Assembly: GCA_011523545.1 (NCBI GenBank)
Contig: WTGN01000029.1
Span: 42,539 to 106,538 of the forward strand
Length of the DNA: 64,000 nucleotides
Reading direction: 5' to 3'
DNA from: Chloroflexota bacterium
GTDB taxonomy: Bacteria; Chloroflexota; Anaerolineae; Aggregatilineales; Phototrophicaceae
Shown here piece by piece: positions 42,343 through 51,546 of this stretch. How positions within the stretch are numbered: position 1 is the first letter of the stretch; each line of letters begins with the position of its first letter. A program made the translations under genes and the position numbers. The notes beneath the pieces were generated by a model. That model saw nothing but the letters and a program-made list of their open reading frames with translations, did not search any database and was not told the DNA's origin.

Positions 42343-43626
42343 TTAGAGCGCTGGCTTGAGCTTGCGCTTGCGTCTGCTTACGACAACGTAGAGCCAGAAA
42401 AGCGCCGTGCCGATGAAGCCGAACAGCGTGCCCAGCAGGAAGAGATCGCGAAAAGTGAAGGCTGTCAGCAGCAATCCGCCGCCCAGCGCCATCATGGCGA
42501 AGCTCAAACCGGCCGCCGCTTCGCCCATGCCCGCCATCAAGGCTTGATGACGCTGGGGCACGAGCTCGAGAATATGGACGGTGAAGGCGGTGAAGCGGAC
42601 GGCCATCATGCTGACCGCGCCGATGTAACCAAATGAGGCCGCCAGCCAATGCGCAACCAGCGCCATCGGGATCAGGCAAATGGTCGCCAGCAAGGATGCG
42701 CCGATGACGACCCCGACATCCCCCCAACGCCTGACCAAGGCCGGCGTCAGCAGCGCGGTCGGCACGCCGGTCAAGCGTCCAATCGCGGCCATCGCGCCGA
42801 TCAGGGCGGTCGAAACCGCCAGGTGCTGATCCATGTACACATTGAAATAGACCATCGCCGTCGCCGAGCTCGAGACTTGAAACAGGCGAATCACGGTCAT
42901 GATGACGATCAGCGTCAAGATTGAAGTCGCCCAGCCGCCGCCGATGCCGCCGTGTCTATCCCGGCGGTCCACGTGCGCCGGCGCGGCTTTCGGCGGAAGC
43001 GGAAGCATGCGCAAGGAGAGGGCGGCCGCCAGCCCCAGCACGACGCTCGCCAGGGCAAAGGTGATGCGATAAGGGTTGGGGTCAGCCAGCGTCCAGCCAT
43101 TTGTGGCGGCAATTGCGCCGGGCAGGACCCCGCCCACCAGGCTGCCGGCGAAACCGGCCAGGGACCAGTGCGCCGCCTTGAAGGCGAAGGCCTGATGCTT
43201 GTGGGCATCGTCCACCACGTTGATCAAGTAGGGCGCGCCATTGACAAAGAAAAAGGCGAACCCGCCAAACATCAATGCCGGCGGCAGGGCCAGCCCCAGC
43301 TCGCGCCAGCCAGGCGGCAGCCACTCGGCCATCGGCAGCAGCAGCCCGCCCAAGAGGCATAAAAATGCGCCGAATTTCATCAGCGCCGTGGTGGACATGC
43401 GCGAGCCGAGGATGCCGGCTGGCATGGCGGCCAAGCCGAAAGTCAGCAAGCCGACCGCGTTCACCAACCCGATGAATTCGGTGCCGTAATCCAGGCGCAG
43501 CAGATAGAGATTGAGCAGCACGGAATAGAGGCCGTCGACGACAAAGGTCAAGCCGACGAGCACGGCGAAGAAGAGCCGCGCCTGTGGATTCATGGTTTGC
43601 AGCGGGCTGAGGAGGCGTCTGAGCAT
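42343..43626 (-). CDS. MFS transporter
   Basis: About 427 residues from MLRRLLSPLQTMNPQARLFF, with 12 likely membrane helices. The first half holds ARLFFAVLVGLTFVVDGLYS with GLLTFGLAAMPAGILGSRMST, the usual MFS loop 2-3 region, and the second half includes LIVIMTVIRLFQVSSSATAM. The C-terminus is basic (RRKRKLKPAL). A longer frame to 43719 crosses a family A repeat and is not used. Substrate unknown. Confidence 0.88.
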   Translation of the reverse strand: MLRRLLSPLQTMNPQARLFFAVLVGLTFVVDGLYSVLLNLYLLRLDYGTEFIGLVNAVGLLTFGLAAMPAGILGSRMSTTALMKFGAFLCLLGGLLLPMAEWLPPGWRELGLALPPALMFGGFAFFFVNGAPYLINVVDDAHKHQAFAFKAAHWSLAGFAGSLVGGVLPGAIAATNGWTLADPNPYRITFALASVVLGLAAALSLRMLPLPPKAAPAHVDRRDRHGGIGGGWATSILTLIVIMTVIRLFQVSSSATAMVYFNVYMDQHLAVSTALIGAMAAIGRLTGVPTALLTPALVRRWGDVGVVIGASLLATICLIPMALVAHWLAASFGYIGAVSMMAVRFTAFTVHILELVPQRHQALMAGMGEAAAGLSFAMMALGGGLLLTAFTFRDLFLLGTLFGFIGTALFWLYVVVSRRKRKLKPAL

Positions 43627-43677
43627 GTGCCGTCGTTTGTACCCCTCGCCCCTACAGCCTTTAAAGTAAATGCTGCC

Positions 43678-43765
43678 TGTAGGGGGCAGCCGGTGGCTGA
43701 CCCGCCGCGAGCCGAGCAAGTCGTCCAGATTTTAACGGTGGGCGACCCACTGGCTCGCCCCTACA
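43678..43765. repeat. Family A repeat, composite
   Basis: tgtagggggcagccggtggc ... ggcgacccactggctcgccc ctac. A partial extra copy (ctcgcccctac) lies just left of it at 43644-43654. Confidence 0.6.
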
Positions 43766-43774
43766 CTTTTCGTC

Positions 43775-44212
43775 TCAGTCCACGATCTCGAATATCGCTT
43801 CGATTTCGACGGCGAAACCGTTGGGCAGGGAGGCGAAACCCAGCGCGCTGCGGGCGTGCAGCTCGCCATCGTAGAGCTCCCAGAACAACTCCGACGCGCC
43901 ATTGATGACCAGGTGCTGGTCGGTGAACTCGGGCATAGAATTGACGGCGCCCAAGAGCTTGCGCAGGCGCAGCTTATCGACCGAACCGGTGACGGTATAG
44001 GCGGCTTTCAGCAGATCAATGGCGCAGACGCGCGCGGCCTGCTTGCCGGTCTCCACGTCCAGGTCGCGGCCGAGCTTGCCCACATAACCGGTGGAGACGT
44101 GCCCGGAGACAAGGACCGTATCGCCGATGCGGGTCGCCGGCGCCAGCGTAGCTGAGGGGCTGAAATCTTCGATGTCAATGCCCATCGCCCTGACTTTTTC
44201 GTCGAGTGACAT
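43775..44212 (-). CDS. RidA (YjgF/YER057c/UK114) family protein
   Basis: 145 residues. The C-terminal signature LLGAVNSMPEFTDQHLVING with ELFWELYDGELHARSALG and the Glu in VEIEAIFEIVD match the larger RidA subgroup (PA0814-like). RidA proteins hydrolyse reactive enamine/imine intermediates from PLP enzymes. A ggagg site lies ahead of the ATG. It stands alone. A second, shorter RidA is at 53454-53846. Confidence 0.88.
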   Translation of the reverse strand: MSLDEKVRAMGIDIEDFSPSATLAPATRIGDTVLVSGHVSTGYVGKLGRDLDVETGKQAARVCAIDLLKAAYTVTGSVDKLRLRKLLGAVNSMPEFTDQHLVINGASELFWELYDGELHARSALGFASLPNGFAVEIEAIFEIVD

Positions 44213-44361
44213 GCTGCAACCTCCATCAGGTTGGAATTCGGAATTGTGACAATGCGTGGATTATAGGCGCGTTGGGGGCTTTCGCCATACCCAAAACGGA
44301 GGGCGGCGCGCCTGTTGCGCTTGCCCAGCGACGGGATTGTATGCGCGTGCGTACGTGGACT

Positions 44362-44460
44362 TGTAGGGGCGTCTCGCTGAGACGCCCACATTTCCAGTCA
44401 GATCATTTGGGCGGTTGACCCGTTGTGTCGGCGGTTAGTGTCTACGCGACCTGTGTCGCG
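44362..44460. repeat. Two family A elements side by side
   Basis: The first (44362-44389) is ttgtaggggcgtctcgctga-gacgcccaca, a clean hairpin. The second (44410-44460) contains ggttagtgtctacgcgac, the inverse of the composite core gcgtagacactaacc. They separate the RidA gene from the large secreted protein gene. Confidence 0.55.
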
Positions 44461-44466
44461 GCGCAG

Positions 44467-47361
44467 TTAACTGGCAGCGCTCGCGACCAGCACGACAGTG
44501 CCTGATTTGTTGATCGCGCCGCAGGTCATACCATCGCTGACATAGGTTGCGACAGTATGGACAGGCCGCTCCGGCGCTGATGTATCGACAAAGACCAGCC
44601 CGCCCGGGTCCGCGAAGCAGACTTCCGTGCCGGGCGCGAAATAGGCATCCTCCGCCTCACATGCAGGCAGCAGCAGCGATTGACCGACGGTCAATATATC
44701 TGTCGCGAGATTGTTGTGACGCCTGAGCACTTCCACCGTCGTTTCATAGTGGATCGCCAGGCGATACAGGTTCTCTTCGCTAGAGACAATGTGGGTGCAA
44801 ACATTGTTGTTCGACCGCCACAGGCGCATGGCCAAGCGCGCGCCTTGCAGCGCCGGGTGTTTATCGAGCGAGATCGTGTCGATCTCGGCGCATTCCACAT
44901 CATCGTTAGGCGTCCGCACCATGATGCGCTCGTTCACCGGGCAGATGTTGGGCTGCGGGGTCGGCGTGGGCGTAGGGCCCTCCGGTGTTGGCGGCGTCGG
45001 GGTATCGGTCGGCTCGTCTTCGGGTTCTTCTTCATCTTCGTCGGGCGGATCGGGGGGCTGCTGCGGCGGATCGGGCGCGCGCGGGAATTCGTAGGCGCCG
45101 ATGTCACAATTGCCGAATTGCGGGCGGGCGGTGTCCGGTTGATCGTCCAACAAACAGTAAACCGGGTCAGCGGCGTTGATGGCCGGGCTGCCCTCTTGCA
45201 GCGGGTGATGAGGCGGGTCACCGGTGAGTCCACCTAACATGGGATCACCGTCACCACCTGAGATCTGCGCCTCGGCGATTTGGATTTGCTGCGCCTGCGC
45301 CGTGTCATCGGCGGGCGCCGCTTGGCTGTCCGCTACGATTGGCGTGCACGAACCGTCCTCGATGTGGTTGCCGGTGAACTCGGTGATGATGTCCGGGTTG
45401 GGCCCGCTGTGGCAATCGCCGCCGCTTGTGCTGCCGCTGATCAATGTATTGCGTATCTTGACCGAGCCGGTCCAGCCGATGATGGCGATGCCGCCGCCTT
45501 GTTCATCCGCGGAATTTTTTGCCCAGGTTGTGTGTGTGAGCGTAACATCGGAGCTGAACGAGCTTAAGCCGCCGCCCTCTCTGGCGCTGTTGGCGCTGAA
45601 GGTGCTGTTTTCGATGAACAGGGTCGTTTCACTGCTCTCGATGGCGCCGCCTTCGTCGCCCGTGTTGCCGACAAAGGAGCTTTTCGTAATGGTCACGACG
45701 CCGCCGGCGGTTTTCAAAGCGCCGCCGTCTTCAGTCGCAGTGTTGTTCTTGAAGGTGACGCCCGAAATATTCAGCGTGTTCAGGCCGGTAGAGCTGATGA
45801 AGTAGACGCCGCCGCCGTGGCTCTTCAAGGTGGAGTTGCCGCTGATTTCGCTGTCGACAATATGAACATCGCTGTCGATGGCGTAGATGGCGCCGCCGAT
45901 ATCGCTGGCCTGGCTGTCTTTGATCTTGCTGTCGCTTATGGTCAATGAACCGCTGTTGATATATATCGCGCCGCCGAAGGTGGAAGACAAGCCATTGATC
46001 AGGGTCAAATCACGAATTTCAAGCTCGCCGCCACTGACATTGAAAATCTGGTAACTGTCATCGCCGGAGATTTGGCGGTCGGCGCCTTCGATGCGAATGA
46101 GGCTCGTTATGGAAGGCAAGGTCGCTGTCAAGGTGGTATTCCGCGTCATGTGGATGATGTCTTCGCCATTCTTGGGCGGCGTGGCGCTGTCATCGGGCTC
46201 GATCCCGTCTTCACAATCGTCATTGCCATCGGAGTCGCCGCTTTCTTCCACCTGGGCGTTGCCATTGGCGGAGCGGATGGCGTTGGCCAGGCTGCAGTCA
46301 TTGTCGACTGTGATGACGCAGGGAATCGAGATCGTTGTTTCAGCTGTTGGCAGCAGCTTTGAGCCCGAAAGCAGGCTTACCTCGACGCGAATGCTCTGGC
46401 CGCATTGGTCATCGGCGATATCCCAAGTCGCCTCCAGGTCGGATGTCTCTTGAGCATTCTCCGTTTCGAAATGAGCGGTCCAATAGGCGGTGTCGATGCT
46501 TTGCTCGCCGGCGCTCGCCTGGCAGCTCAGCTTGTGCTGGCTGTTTTCGATTACGGTGTCGCAGCTAACGGATACTGTGTTCGCATCCGCGGGCGGCGGG
46601 CAGTCAAGCGTCACCGTTGTTTCAGCCGTCGGCAGTTCCCTTTCGCCGGCTAGCGCATCCACTTCGACGGTCGTGCTCTGGCCGCAGAATTCATCGGCGA
46701 TCACCCAGGAGGCCATCGGCCCGGCGGTCGTTTGCTCGAATTCTGTCTCGTAACTGGGGGTCCAGGTAGCGGACGTGATGCTTAGTTCCTCTGCGGTCAC
46801 CCGGCAGCGCAGAATGTACTGGGTGATGCCGGTGAAGCCTTCACAGCTTAGAGATACCGCGACCGGCCGAACAGTTGGATAATCGACCGTCAACGAGTCT
46901 GACGCGGCGCTTCGCTCGCTGCCGCGAATGGTCTTGACGGCGTAGACATACTGTTCACCGAGCGTGGTGGCGCTGGTATCGGAATAAGTGACGTCACTGC
47001 TCTCGGTGTCGTCCACCAAGGTGCTAAGCTCGGTTTCGTCTTGCTGGGGGCGCTGGCGCAAGATTTCATATCCGTCCACGGTTCCTTCCGGCGCCGTCCA
47101 GCTTATGGTGACGCCCTCGGCGCTGATGCTGGCCGTTAAATCAGTGGGGGCTGCCAGCGCTGGCGTGTTCTGTGCCAGGGTCGGGCTTTGCGCCGCGGCG
47201 GATAGCAGGAAAAGGCAAGCCAGCGCGAGAGCCAAACGCGGGAACTTGCCCCGCAGGCGCGCGCTTTCCCGGCGTTTCGCGCCGGTGTGGCGATCGGCGT
47301 TATCCCTCAAGGCAGGGAGCGACGCGAATCTTTGGAATATCTTGAGAAATGAAAGTCGCAT
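44467..47361 (-). CDS. Large secreted protein: Fn3-like, two Cys-rich repeats, beta-helix, LysM
   Basis: About 964 residues from MRLSFLKIFQRFASLPALRD, with ggagag upstream. A hydrophobic signal segment (LALALACLFLLSAAAQ) is followed by a fibronectin III-like domain (PTDLTASISAEGVTISWTAP). Next come two copies of a roughly 92-residue Cys-rich unit (VAVSLSCEG... and VSVSCDTVI...), then a right-handed beta-helix starting CSLANAIRSANGNAQ with GGAIY/GGGVYF turns. The beta-helix ends in a choice-of-anchor Q-like PQFGNCDIGAYEF. A Pro/Thr/Glu-rich linker leads to a C-terminal LysM domain (LYRLAIHYETTVEVLRRHNN, with DILTVGQSLLLPAC). LysM suggests attachment to peptidoglycan or glycan, so a cell-surface adhesin or glycan-binding role is inferred. 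Confidence 0.85.
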   Translation of the reverse strand: MRLSFLKIFQRFASLPALRDNADRHTGAKRRESARLRGKFPRLALALACLFLLSAAAQSPTLAQNTPALAAPTDLTASISAEGVTISWTAPEGTVDGYEILRQRPQQDETELSTLVDDTESSDVTYSDTSATTLGEQYVYAVKTIRGSERSAASDSLTVDYPTVRPVAVSLSCEGFTGITQYILRCRVTAEELSITSATWTPSYETEFEQTTAGPMASWVIADEFCGQSTTVEVDALAGERELPTAETTVTLDCPPPADANTVSVSCDTVIENSQHKLSCQASAGEQSIDTAYWTAHFETENAQETSDLEATWDIADDQCGQSIRVEVSLLSGSKLLPTAETTISIPCVITVDNDCSLANAIRSANGNAQVEESGDSDGNDDCEDGIEPDDSATPPKNGEDIIHMTRNTTLTATLPSITSLIRIEGADRQISGDDSYQIFNVSGGELEIRDLTLINGLSSTFGGAIYINSGSLTISDSKIKDSQASDIGGAIYAIDSDVHIVDSEISGNSTLKSHGGGVYFISSTGLNTLNISGVTFKNNTATEDGGALKTAGGVVTITKSSFVGNTGDEGGAIESSETTLFIENSTFSANSAREGGGLSSFSSDVTLTHTTWAKNSADEQGGGIAIIGWTGSVKIRNTLISGSTSGGDCHSGPNPDIITEFTGNHIEDGSCTPIVADSQAAPADDTAQAQQIQIAEAQISGGDGDPMLGGLTGDPPHHPLQEGSPAINAADPVYCLLDDQPDTARPQFGNCDIGAYEFPRAPDPPQQPPDPPDEDEEEPEDEPTDTPTPPTPEGPTPTPTPQPNICPVNERIMVRTPNDDVECAEIDTISLDKHPALQGARLAMRLWRSNNNVCTHIVSSEENLYRLAIHYETTVEVLRRHNNLATDILTVGQSLLLPACEAEDAYFAPGTEVCFADPGGLVFVDTSAPERPVHTVATYVSDGMTCGAINKSGTVVLVASAAS

Positions 47362-47693
47362 AGCACTCTCCATTAAATTCCGAGCGGCGAAATGACCGAG
47401 ACTCGTTGTCGCGCCCTCGCTTGGCGGCCTGCCAGCATGACAGGTTACGCTGCCACAGCTTGGCACTTGGCCATTTACGCAGTAAACAATGCTAAATCAC
47501 CGTCACTGTATCATTGAATTTACAGACGCGCACAACTGTCAGCACTGGATTCAGAAATCTGGCTGCGTGGCTCAAAGAAAATTGCCGATTTGAGCTAGAA
47601 GAGGGCTTGATGGAGCGTATGTAGAACCCTCGGTAGGTCAATCGACGGGTGTTTCGGGCAGAACCAACCCCAGCCCCCGCCCCCCTCCCGCCA
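47362..47693. other. Gene-free gap with fragment of family B repeat
   Basis: 332 bp. The part near 47664-47692 (caaccccagcccccgccccc) resembles one arm of the family B repeat. No promoter, RNA or ORF is convincing. Confidence 0.4.
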
Positions 47694-48704
47694 TCACGCG
47701 CCGGGCTGGCGCAGCCGCGGGTCAATAATGTGGTAGAGCAGGTCGACTAGCATATTCATCAGCACATAAGCCAGCGCCACGAAAATGATCCCGCCTTGCA
47801 CCACGGAGTAATCGCGCTCAAGAATGCCGTCAAGCAGCCAGGTGCCCATGCCCGGATAAGAGAATACGCGCTCGGTGATGACAGCGCCGCCGAGGATCGC
47901 GCCGAACTGCAATCCCTGCAAGGTGATGATCGGCAGCATGGCGTTGCGCATGGCATGCTGCCAGATGACGCGGCGCTCATGCAGGCCCTTGGCGCGCGCG
48001 GTGCGTATAAAGTCCGAGCTCATGACCTCCAACATGGCCGAGCGCGTCAGGCGAGCGACGAAGCCGGCCGATGTCAAGCCGATGGTCACGCCGGGCAAAA
48101 CAAGGTGGCGCAAGAAACTGCTGAAGGCTTCCCAATTGCCGGTCGCAATCAGGTCATAAAACATGAAATTGGTGATGACTTCATAATCGACGCCGGCGCC
48201 GATGCGCCCGCTCGTCGGCGTCCAGCGCAAGTTGACCGAGAAGAGAATGATCAACATGATGCCGACCCAAAAGAGCGGCAGGGACAGCCCCAGAATAGAA
48301 GCCGTTCTGACGCTGTAATCAATGGCGCGATTGCGTATCGCCACTGAGGCGACGCCGGACAAGACACCGATGCCCGTGCTGATGACCAGCGATACGATGG
48401 CCAGTTCAATGGTCGGCGGCATCCTTTCAAAGATCATGCGTCGAATTGGTACGCCGCTGCTCATCGACAAGCCGAGGTCGCCCCGCGCCAGCTTCGAGAG
48501 AAAGTTCAGGTACTGCTCGCCAATGGGCCGGTTTAAGCCCCATACCGCTTCCACCTGCGCCAATTGGCGCTTGTCCATCACCTGGTTCTGCACCGTTTGA
48601 ATGGGATTCCCCGGCACGATGCGCAGGGCGAGAAAGGTGAGGCTGCTCACAGCCCACAAGACGACGGGCAGCCAGATGAGCCGTTTGAGCAGGTAGGCTA
48701 TCAT
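47694..48704 (-). CDS. Peptide-type ABC transporter permease (DppB-like)
   Basis: 336 residues from MIAYLLKRLIWLPVVLWAVS. A TTG start at 48719 overlapping the previous gene is an alternative. Six helices and the conserved VPGNPIQT periplasmic region, EAVWGLNRPIGEQYLNFLSK and the permease loop (IRTARAKGLHERRVIWQHAM) match DppB/OppB. It is last in a binding protein-DppC-DppB order on the minus strand, reversed from the common A-B-C order, and no DppD/DppF ATPase genes are nearby. Confidence 0.9.
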   Translation of the reverse strand: MIAYLLKRLIWLPVVLWAVSSLTFLALRIVPGNPIQTVQNQVMDKRQLAQVEAVWGLNRPIGEQYLNFLSKLARGDLGLSMSSGVPIRRMIFERMPPTIELAIVSLVISTGIGVLSGVASVAIRNRAIDYSVRTASILGLSLPLFWVGIMLIILFSVNLRWTPTSGRIGAGVDYEVITNFMFYDLIATGNWEAFSSFLRHLVLPGVTIGLTSAGFVARLTRSAMLEVMSSDFIRTARAKGLHERRVIWQHAMRNAMLPIITLQGLQFGAILGGAVITERVFSYPGMGTWLLDGILERDYSVVQGGIIFVALAYVLMNMLVDLLYHIIDPRLRQPGA

Positions 48705-48715
48705 GCCGCGCGCCG

Positions 48716-49603
48716 TCAATCGCCCTGGCGACGCAGCTTGGGATCGAGATGATCGCGCAGGCCGTCGCCCATGTAATTGACGCTCAACACGGTGATGGTG
48801 ATGACCAGCCCGGGAAAGAGCGGTACATGAGGCGCGTCAAAGATCAGCCGCTGCCCTTCGGCGACCATCATGCCCCAATCGGGACTGCCCGGCTCAACGC
48901 CCAACCCGATGAAATTCAAGGCCGACGCGGTGCCAATCGCAACCGCCAGCATCGCCGAGGCTTGCACGATGATGGGTGGCATCATATTGGGCAGGATATG
49001 TTTCCAGACGATGTGCCGGTCAGACGCGCCCAGGGAACGCGCCGCCAGGACATATTCTTCGAAGACCAGCGTGATGACGATTGAACGCGCCAGCCGCGCG
49101 AACACAGGCACCATGGCGAAGCCGATGGCGACCGTTACATTAAGCAAACCCACGCCGAGGGTCGCGACGATGAGGATCGCCAGCAGAATGGAGGGAAAGC
49201 TCAGCATCACATCCATCAGCCGCATGAGCGCGGTATCGAGCCAGCCGCGAAGATAACCGCCGGCGATGCCGATTGAGGCGCCGATTGCCAGCGCACATAC
49301 AACAGCGCTGAAACTGGCGCTGAGAATGGGGCGCCCGCCGTGAATCACGCGGGAGAAGACATCGCGCCCCAGCTGATCGGTCCCGAATGCATGCGCTGCT
49401 GAAGGCCCGGCGAAGCGGTTCTTGATGTCCCGCGCCATGGGATCATAAGGCGCGACAAGGGACGCGAAGACAGTAACGAGCAAAACGAAACCGAAAACGG
49501 CGCTGCCCACGAGGGCGATATCGTAGCGGCGCCAGAAGGCGGCCATCCGCGCTGATGTATTTATTTCAGCCTGCATACGCGACCAAACCGGCGCTTGGGG
49601 CAC
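48716..49603 (-). CDS. Peptide-type ABC transporter permease (DppC-like)
   Basis: 295 residues. N-terminal DppC landmarks YDPMARDIKNRFAGPSAAHAFGTDQLGRDVFSRV are clear in parts (APYDPMARD, AHAFGTDQLGRDVFSRV). The EAA-type loop AARSLGASDRHIVWKHILPN is intact. The start is GTG at 49603 or ATG at 49576 (MQAEINTSARMAAF). It lies 102 bp after the binding-protein gene. Confidence 0.9.
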   Translation of the reverse strand: MPQAPVWSRMQAEINTSARMAAFWRRYDIALVGSAVFGFVLLVTVFASLVAPYDPMARDIKNRFAGPSAAHAFGTDQLGRDVFSRVIHGGRPILSASFSAVVCALAIGASIGIAGGYLRGWLDTALMRLMDVMLSFPSILLAILIVATLGVGLLNVTVAIGFAMVPVFARLARSIVITLVFEEYVLAARSLGASDRHIVWKHILPNMMPPIIVQASAMLAVAIGTASALNFIGLGVEPGSPDWGMMVAEGQRLIFDAPHVPLFPGLVITITVLSVNYMGDGLRDHLDPKLRRQGD

Positions 49604-49705
49604 GATCTCGGCGTTGATTTAGTTTAGTGTTATGCGGCTGCAAAAGGCAAATATGGCCTCAGCCTCCAAAGGGACAAAGCCATATTCGCCGCAATTGATG
49701 AAGCG

Positions 49706-51274
49706 CTACTCCGACAGCCAGACTTCGCGCAGGTTAATGCGCCCGCCTGCGGTGCCGAAGGTCTCGACATTCTGTACCCGCGCGTTGACAAAGATCGGCG
49801 GCGTCAGATACCCGATATAGATATAGGGCAACTGTTCCAGCATCAGCGCCTGGAACTGTTTGTAGATTTCCGCCCGTTCGTCCGCGACGGCGGTTGAAAT
49901 GCCGGCGGTTATCAGCGCGTCGATCTCGTCAGCGACCTCGAGCGCCTGATGCTGGGTCTGGCTGCCTTCGGCGCCGGCCCGCGCCATCAAGATCGCCTTG
50001 CCGTGCGGGTCGGGCACGAAGGTGGAGCGCTGATTGATGCTCAATTGCGTTTGACCATCGCCAACCTTGCCCCAGAATGAGCCCGTGTCCAGCCGATCCA
50101 GCGTGACATCGAATCCAACCGCCTCCAAGTCCGCGGCGATCAGCTCCGCCAACTGCGGCCAGAAGCGATTATTCTCGTAGGCGACTTCCAGTGGAATCGG
50201 CGTCTCCATGCCCGATTCCGCGATCAGCTCACGCGCCCGCTCGGGATCGTAGACGCTGATTTCGCGCCCGCCTTCGTCAAAGCCCAGGTCGAGCGGACCA
50301 ATCAAGCTGGCCGGCCTTTCCGCGAAGCCATTCAAGCCGGCTTCGATCAAGACATCGCGGTCGAGCGCGTAGTTGATCGCGCGGCGAATAAGCACATTGT
50401 CCAGCGGCGCCATGGCCACGTTGGCGCCCGCGAACAAGTTGACCAGCGGCGCCCCAACCTCGACGCGGATACTCTCCGAGCTTTGCAGGCGCGGCACCGA
50501 TGTGAAGGGCGCGTAGAGCGTCATGTCGATTTCGCCCGCCTCCAGCGCAGCCAGGATGGACGCTTCATCGGGGTAAGCGCGGATGACGATGCGATCGACA
50601 TAAGGCCGGCCCGCCCAATAATCTTCATTGGCGGCCAAGACCGCCTCTTGCCCCGGCACAAAGCGCTCGATCTTGAAGGGGCCCGCGGCCGACATATTCA
50701 AGCCGACTTCCGTGCCGTATTCGTCCAGCGCCTTCGGGCTGATGATGACGCCATCAGGGCGGGAGAAGACCAGAAGCTGCGTCGCGTTGGGCTGCATCAG
50801 CGTCAATACAACCGTATGCTCATCGACCGCCTCCAGCGATTCCCAATTGCTCGTGCCTTGATTGCCGTACATGTACATGCCGTCGATGTAGCTCGGGTCC
50901 TCCGGGTTGATGGGGCGCTTCATGCTGCGGACGATGGCGGCGGCGTTCACCGGTTCGCCATCATGGAAGCTCATGCCCTCGCGGATGTGGAAGGTGTAAA
51001 CCAGGCCGTCATCCGATATCTCCCAGGATTCGGCCAGGCCGGGCAGCGCCCCGCCATTTTCGAAATCGGCGCGCACCAGACCTTCGCCGATGCTGTCAAT
51101 CACATGCACGCCGCCAAAACCATGCCAAAAGCCGATGTCAAATGAATCGCCCATAGACTCGGCGCCGAATACCAGCGTGCCGCCGTACTGCGGCTCCTGG
51201 GCGGTGGCCGGCCCAAGCATGAACAAAAGCATCGGGAGAAGCAAGATTGCGCTGAGTGTGCGTCGTCTATTCAT
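49706..51274 (-). CDS. Peptide-type ABC transporter substrate-binding protein (family 5)
   Basis: 522 residues with a Sec signal peptide (MNRRRTLSAILLLPMLLFML) and GPATAQ before the mature start. Family 5 landmarks are EGLVRADFENGGALPGLAES, VYTFHIREGMSFHDGEPVNA and DVLIEAGLNG. No lipobox Cys is seen. It is the first gene of a three-gene minus-strand unit with DppC/DppB-like permeases. The promoter upstream carries a TGTACA dyad, so expression is probably controlled by a repressor. Confidence 0.92.
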   Translation of the reverse strand: MNRRRTLSAILLLPMLLFMLGPATAQEPQYGGTLVFGAESMGDSFDIGFWHGFGGVHVIDSIGEGLVRADFENGGALPGLAESWEISDDGLVYTFHIREGMSFHDGEPVNAAAIVRSMKRPINPEDPSYIDGMYMYGNQGTSNWESLEAVDEHTVVLTLMQPNATQLLVFSRPDGVIISPKALDEYGTEVGLNMSAAGPFKIERFVPGQEAVLAANEDYWAGRPYVDRIVIRAYPDEASILAALEAGEIDMTLYAPFTSVPRLQSSESIRVEVGAPLVNLFAGANVAMAPLDNVLIRRAINYALDRDVLIEAGLNGFAERPASLIGPLDLGFDEGGREISVYDPERARELIAESGMETPIPLEVAYENNRFWPQLAELIAADLEAVGFDVTLDRLDTGSFWGKVGDGQTQLSINQRSTFVPDPHGKAILMARAGAEGSQTQHQALEVADEIDALITAGISTAVADERAEIYKQFQALMLEQLPYIYIGYLTPPIFVNARVQNVETFGTAGGRINLREVWLSE

Positions 51275-51351
51275 GTCTCATAACCTTTCGCTATGCGTCG
51301 CCACAACTGTGCGACAGAAACAGCCGCCTGAGGGGATAGTTTGTTCAGGCA

Positions 51352-51380
51352 ATTGTACATTGTGTACAGATACTCAACAA
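51352..51380 (-). promoter_or_regulatory. Promoter with TGTACA dyad, upstream of peptide-type importer
   Basis: On the minus strand, TTGTTG (51375-51380) is 17 bases from TACAAT (51352-51357). TGTACA-TTG-TGTACA (51354-51368, 15 bp) overlaps the -10 and spacer, the usual place for a repressor site. Confidence 0.65.
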
Positions 51381-51483
51381 ACTGTCCATCAGTGGCGTGA
51401 TTATAACCGGTATGCGCCTGAAGTCAAAAAATGGAAGAAACATGGGCCTGGTGAAATCTGCGATTACAAATCGATTGCAAGTG

Positions 51484-51545
51484 TGGGCCAGCCACCGGCT
51501 CGCCCGTACGCACGATGGTTTGTGAGGGGTGAGCCGCCGGAGTAG
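51484..51545. repeat. Family A repeat, degenerate
   Basis: gggccagccaccggctcgcc cgtac followed by gaggggtgagccgccgg. It ends 2 bp before the stop of the creatininase gene. Confidence 0.55.
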
Positions 51546-51546
51546 A

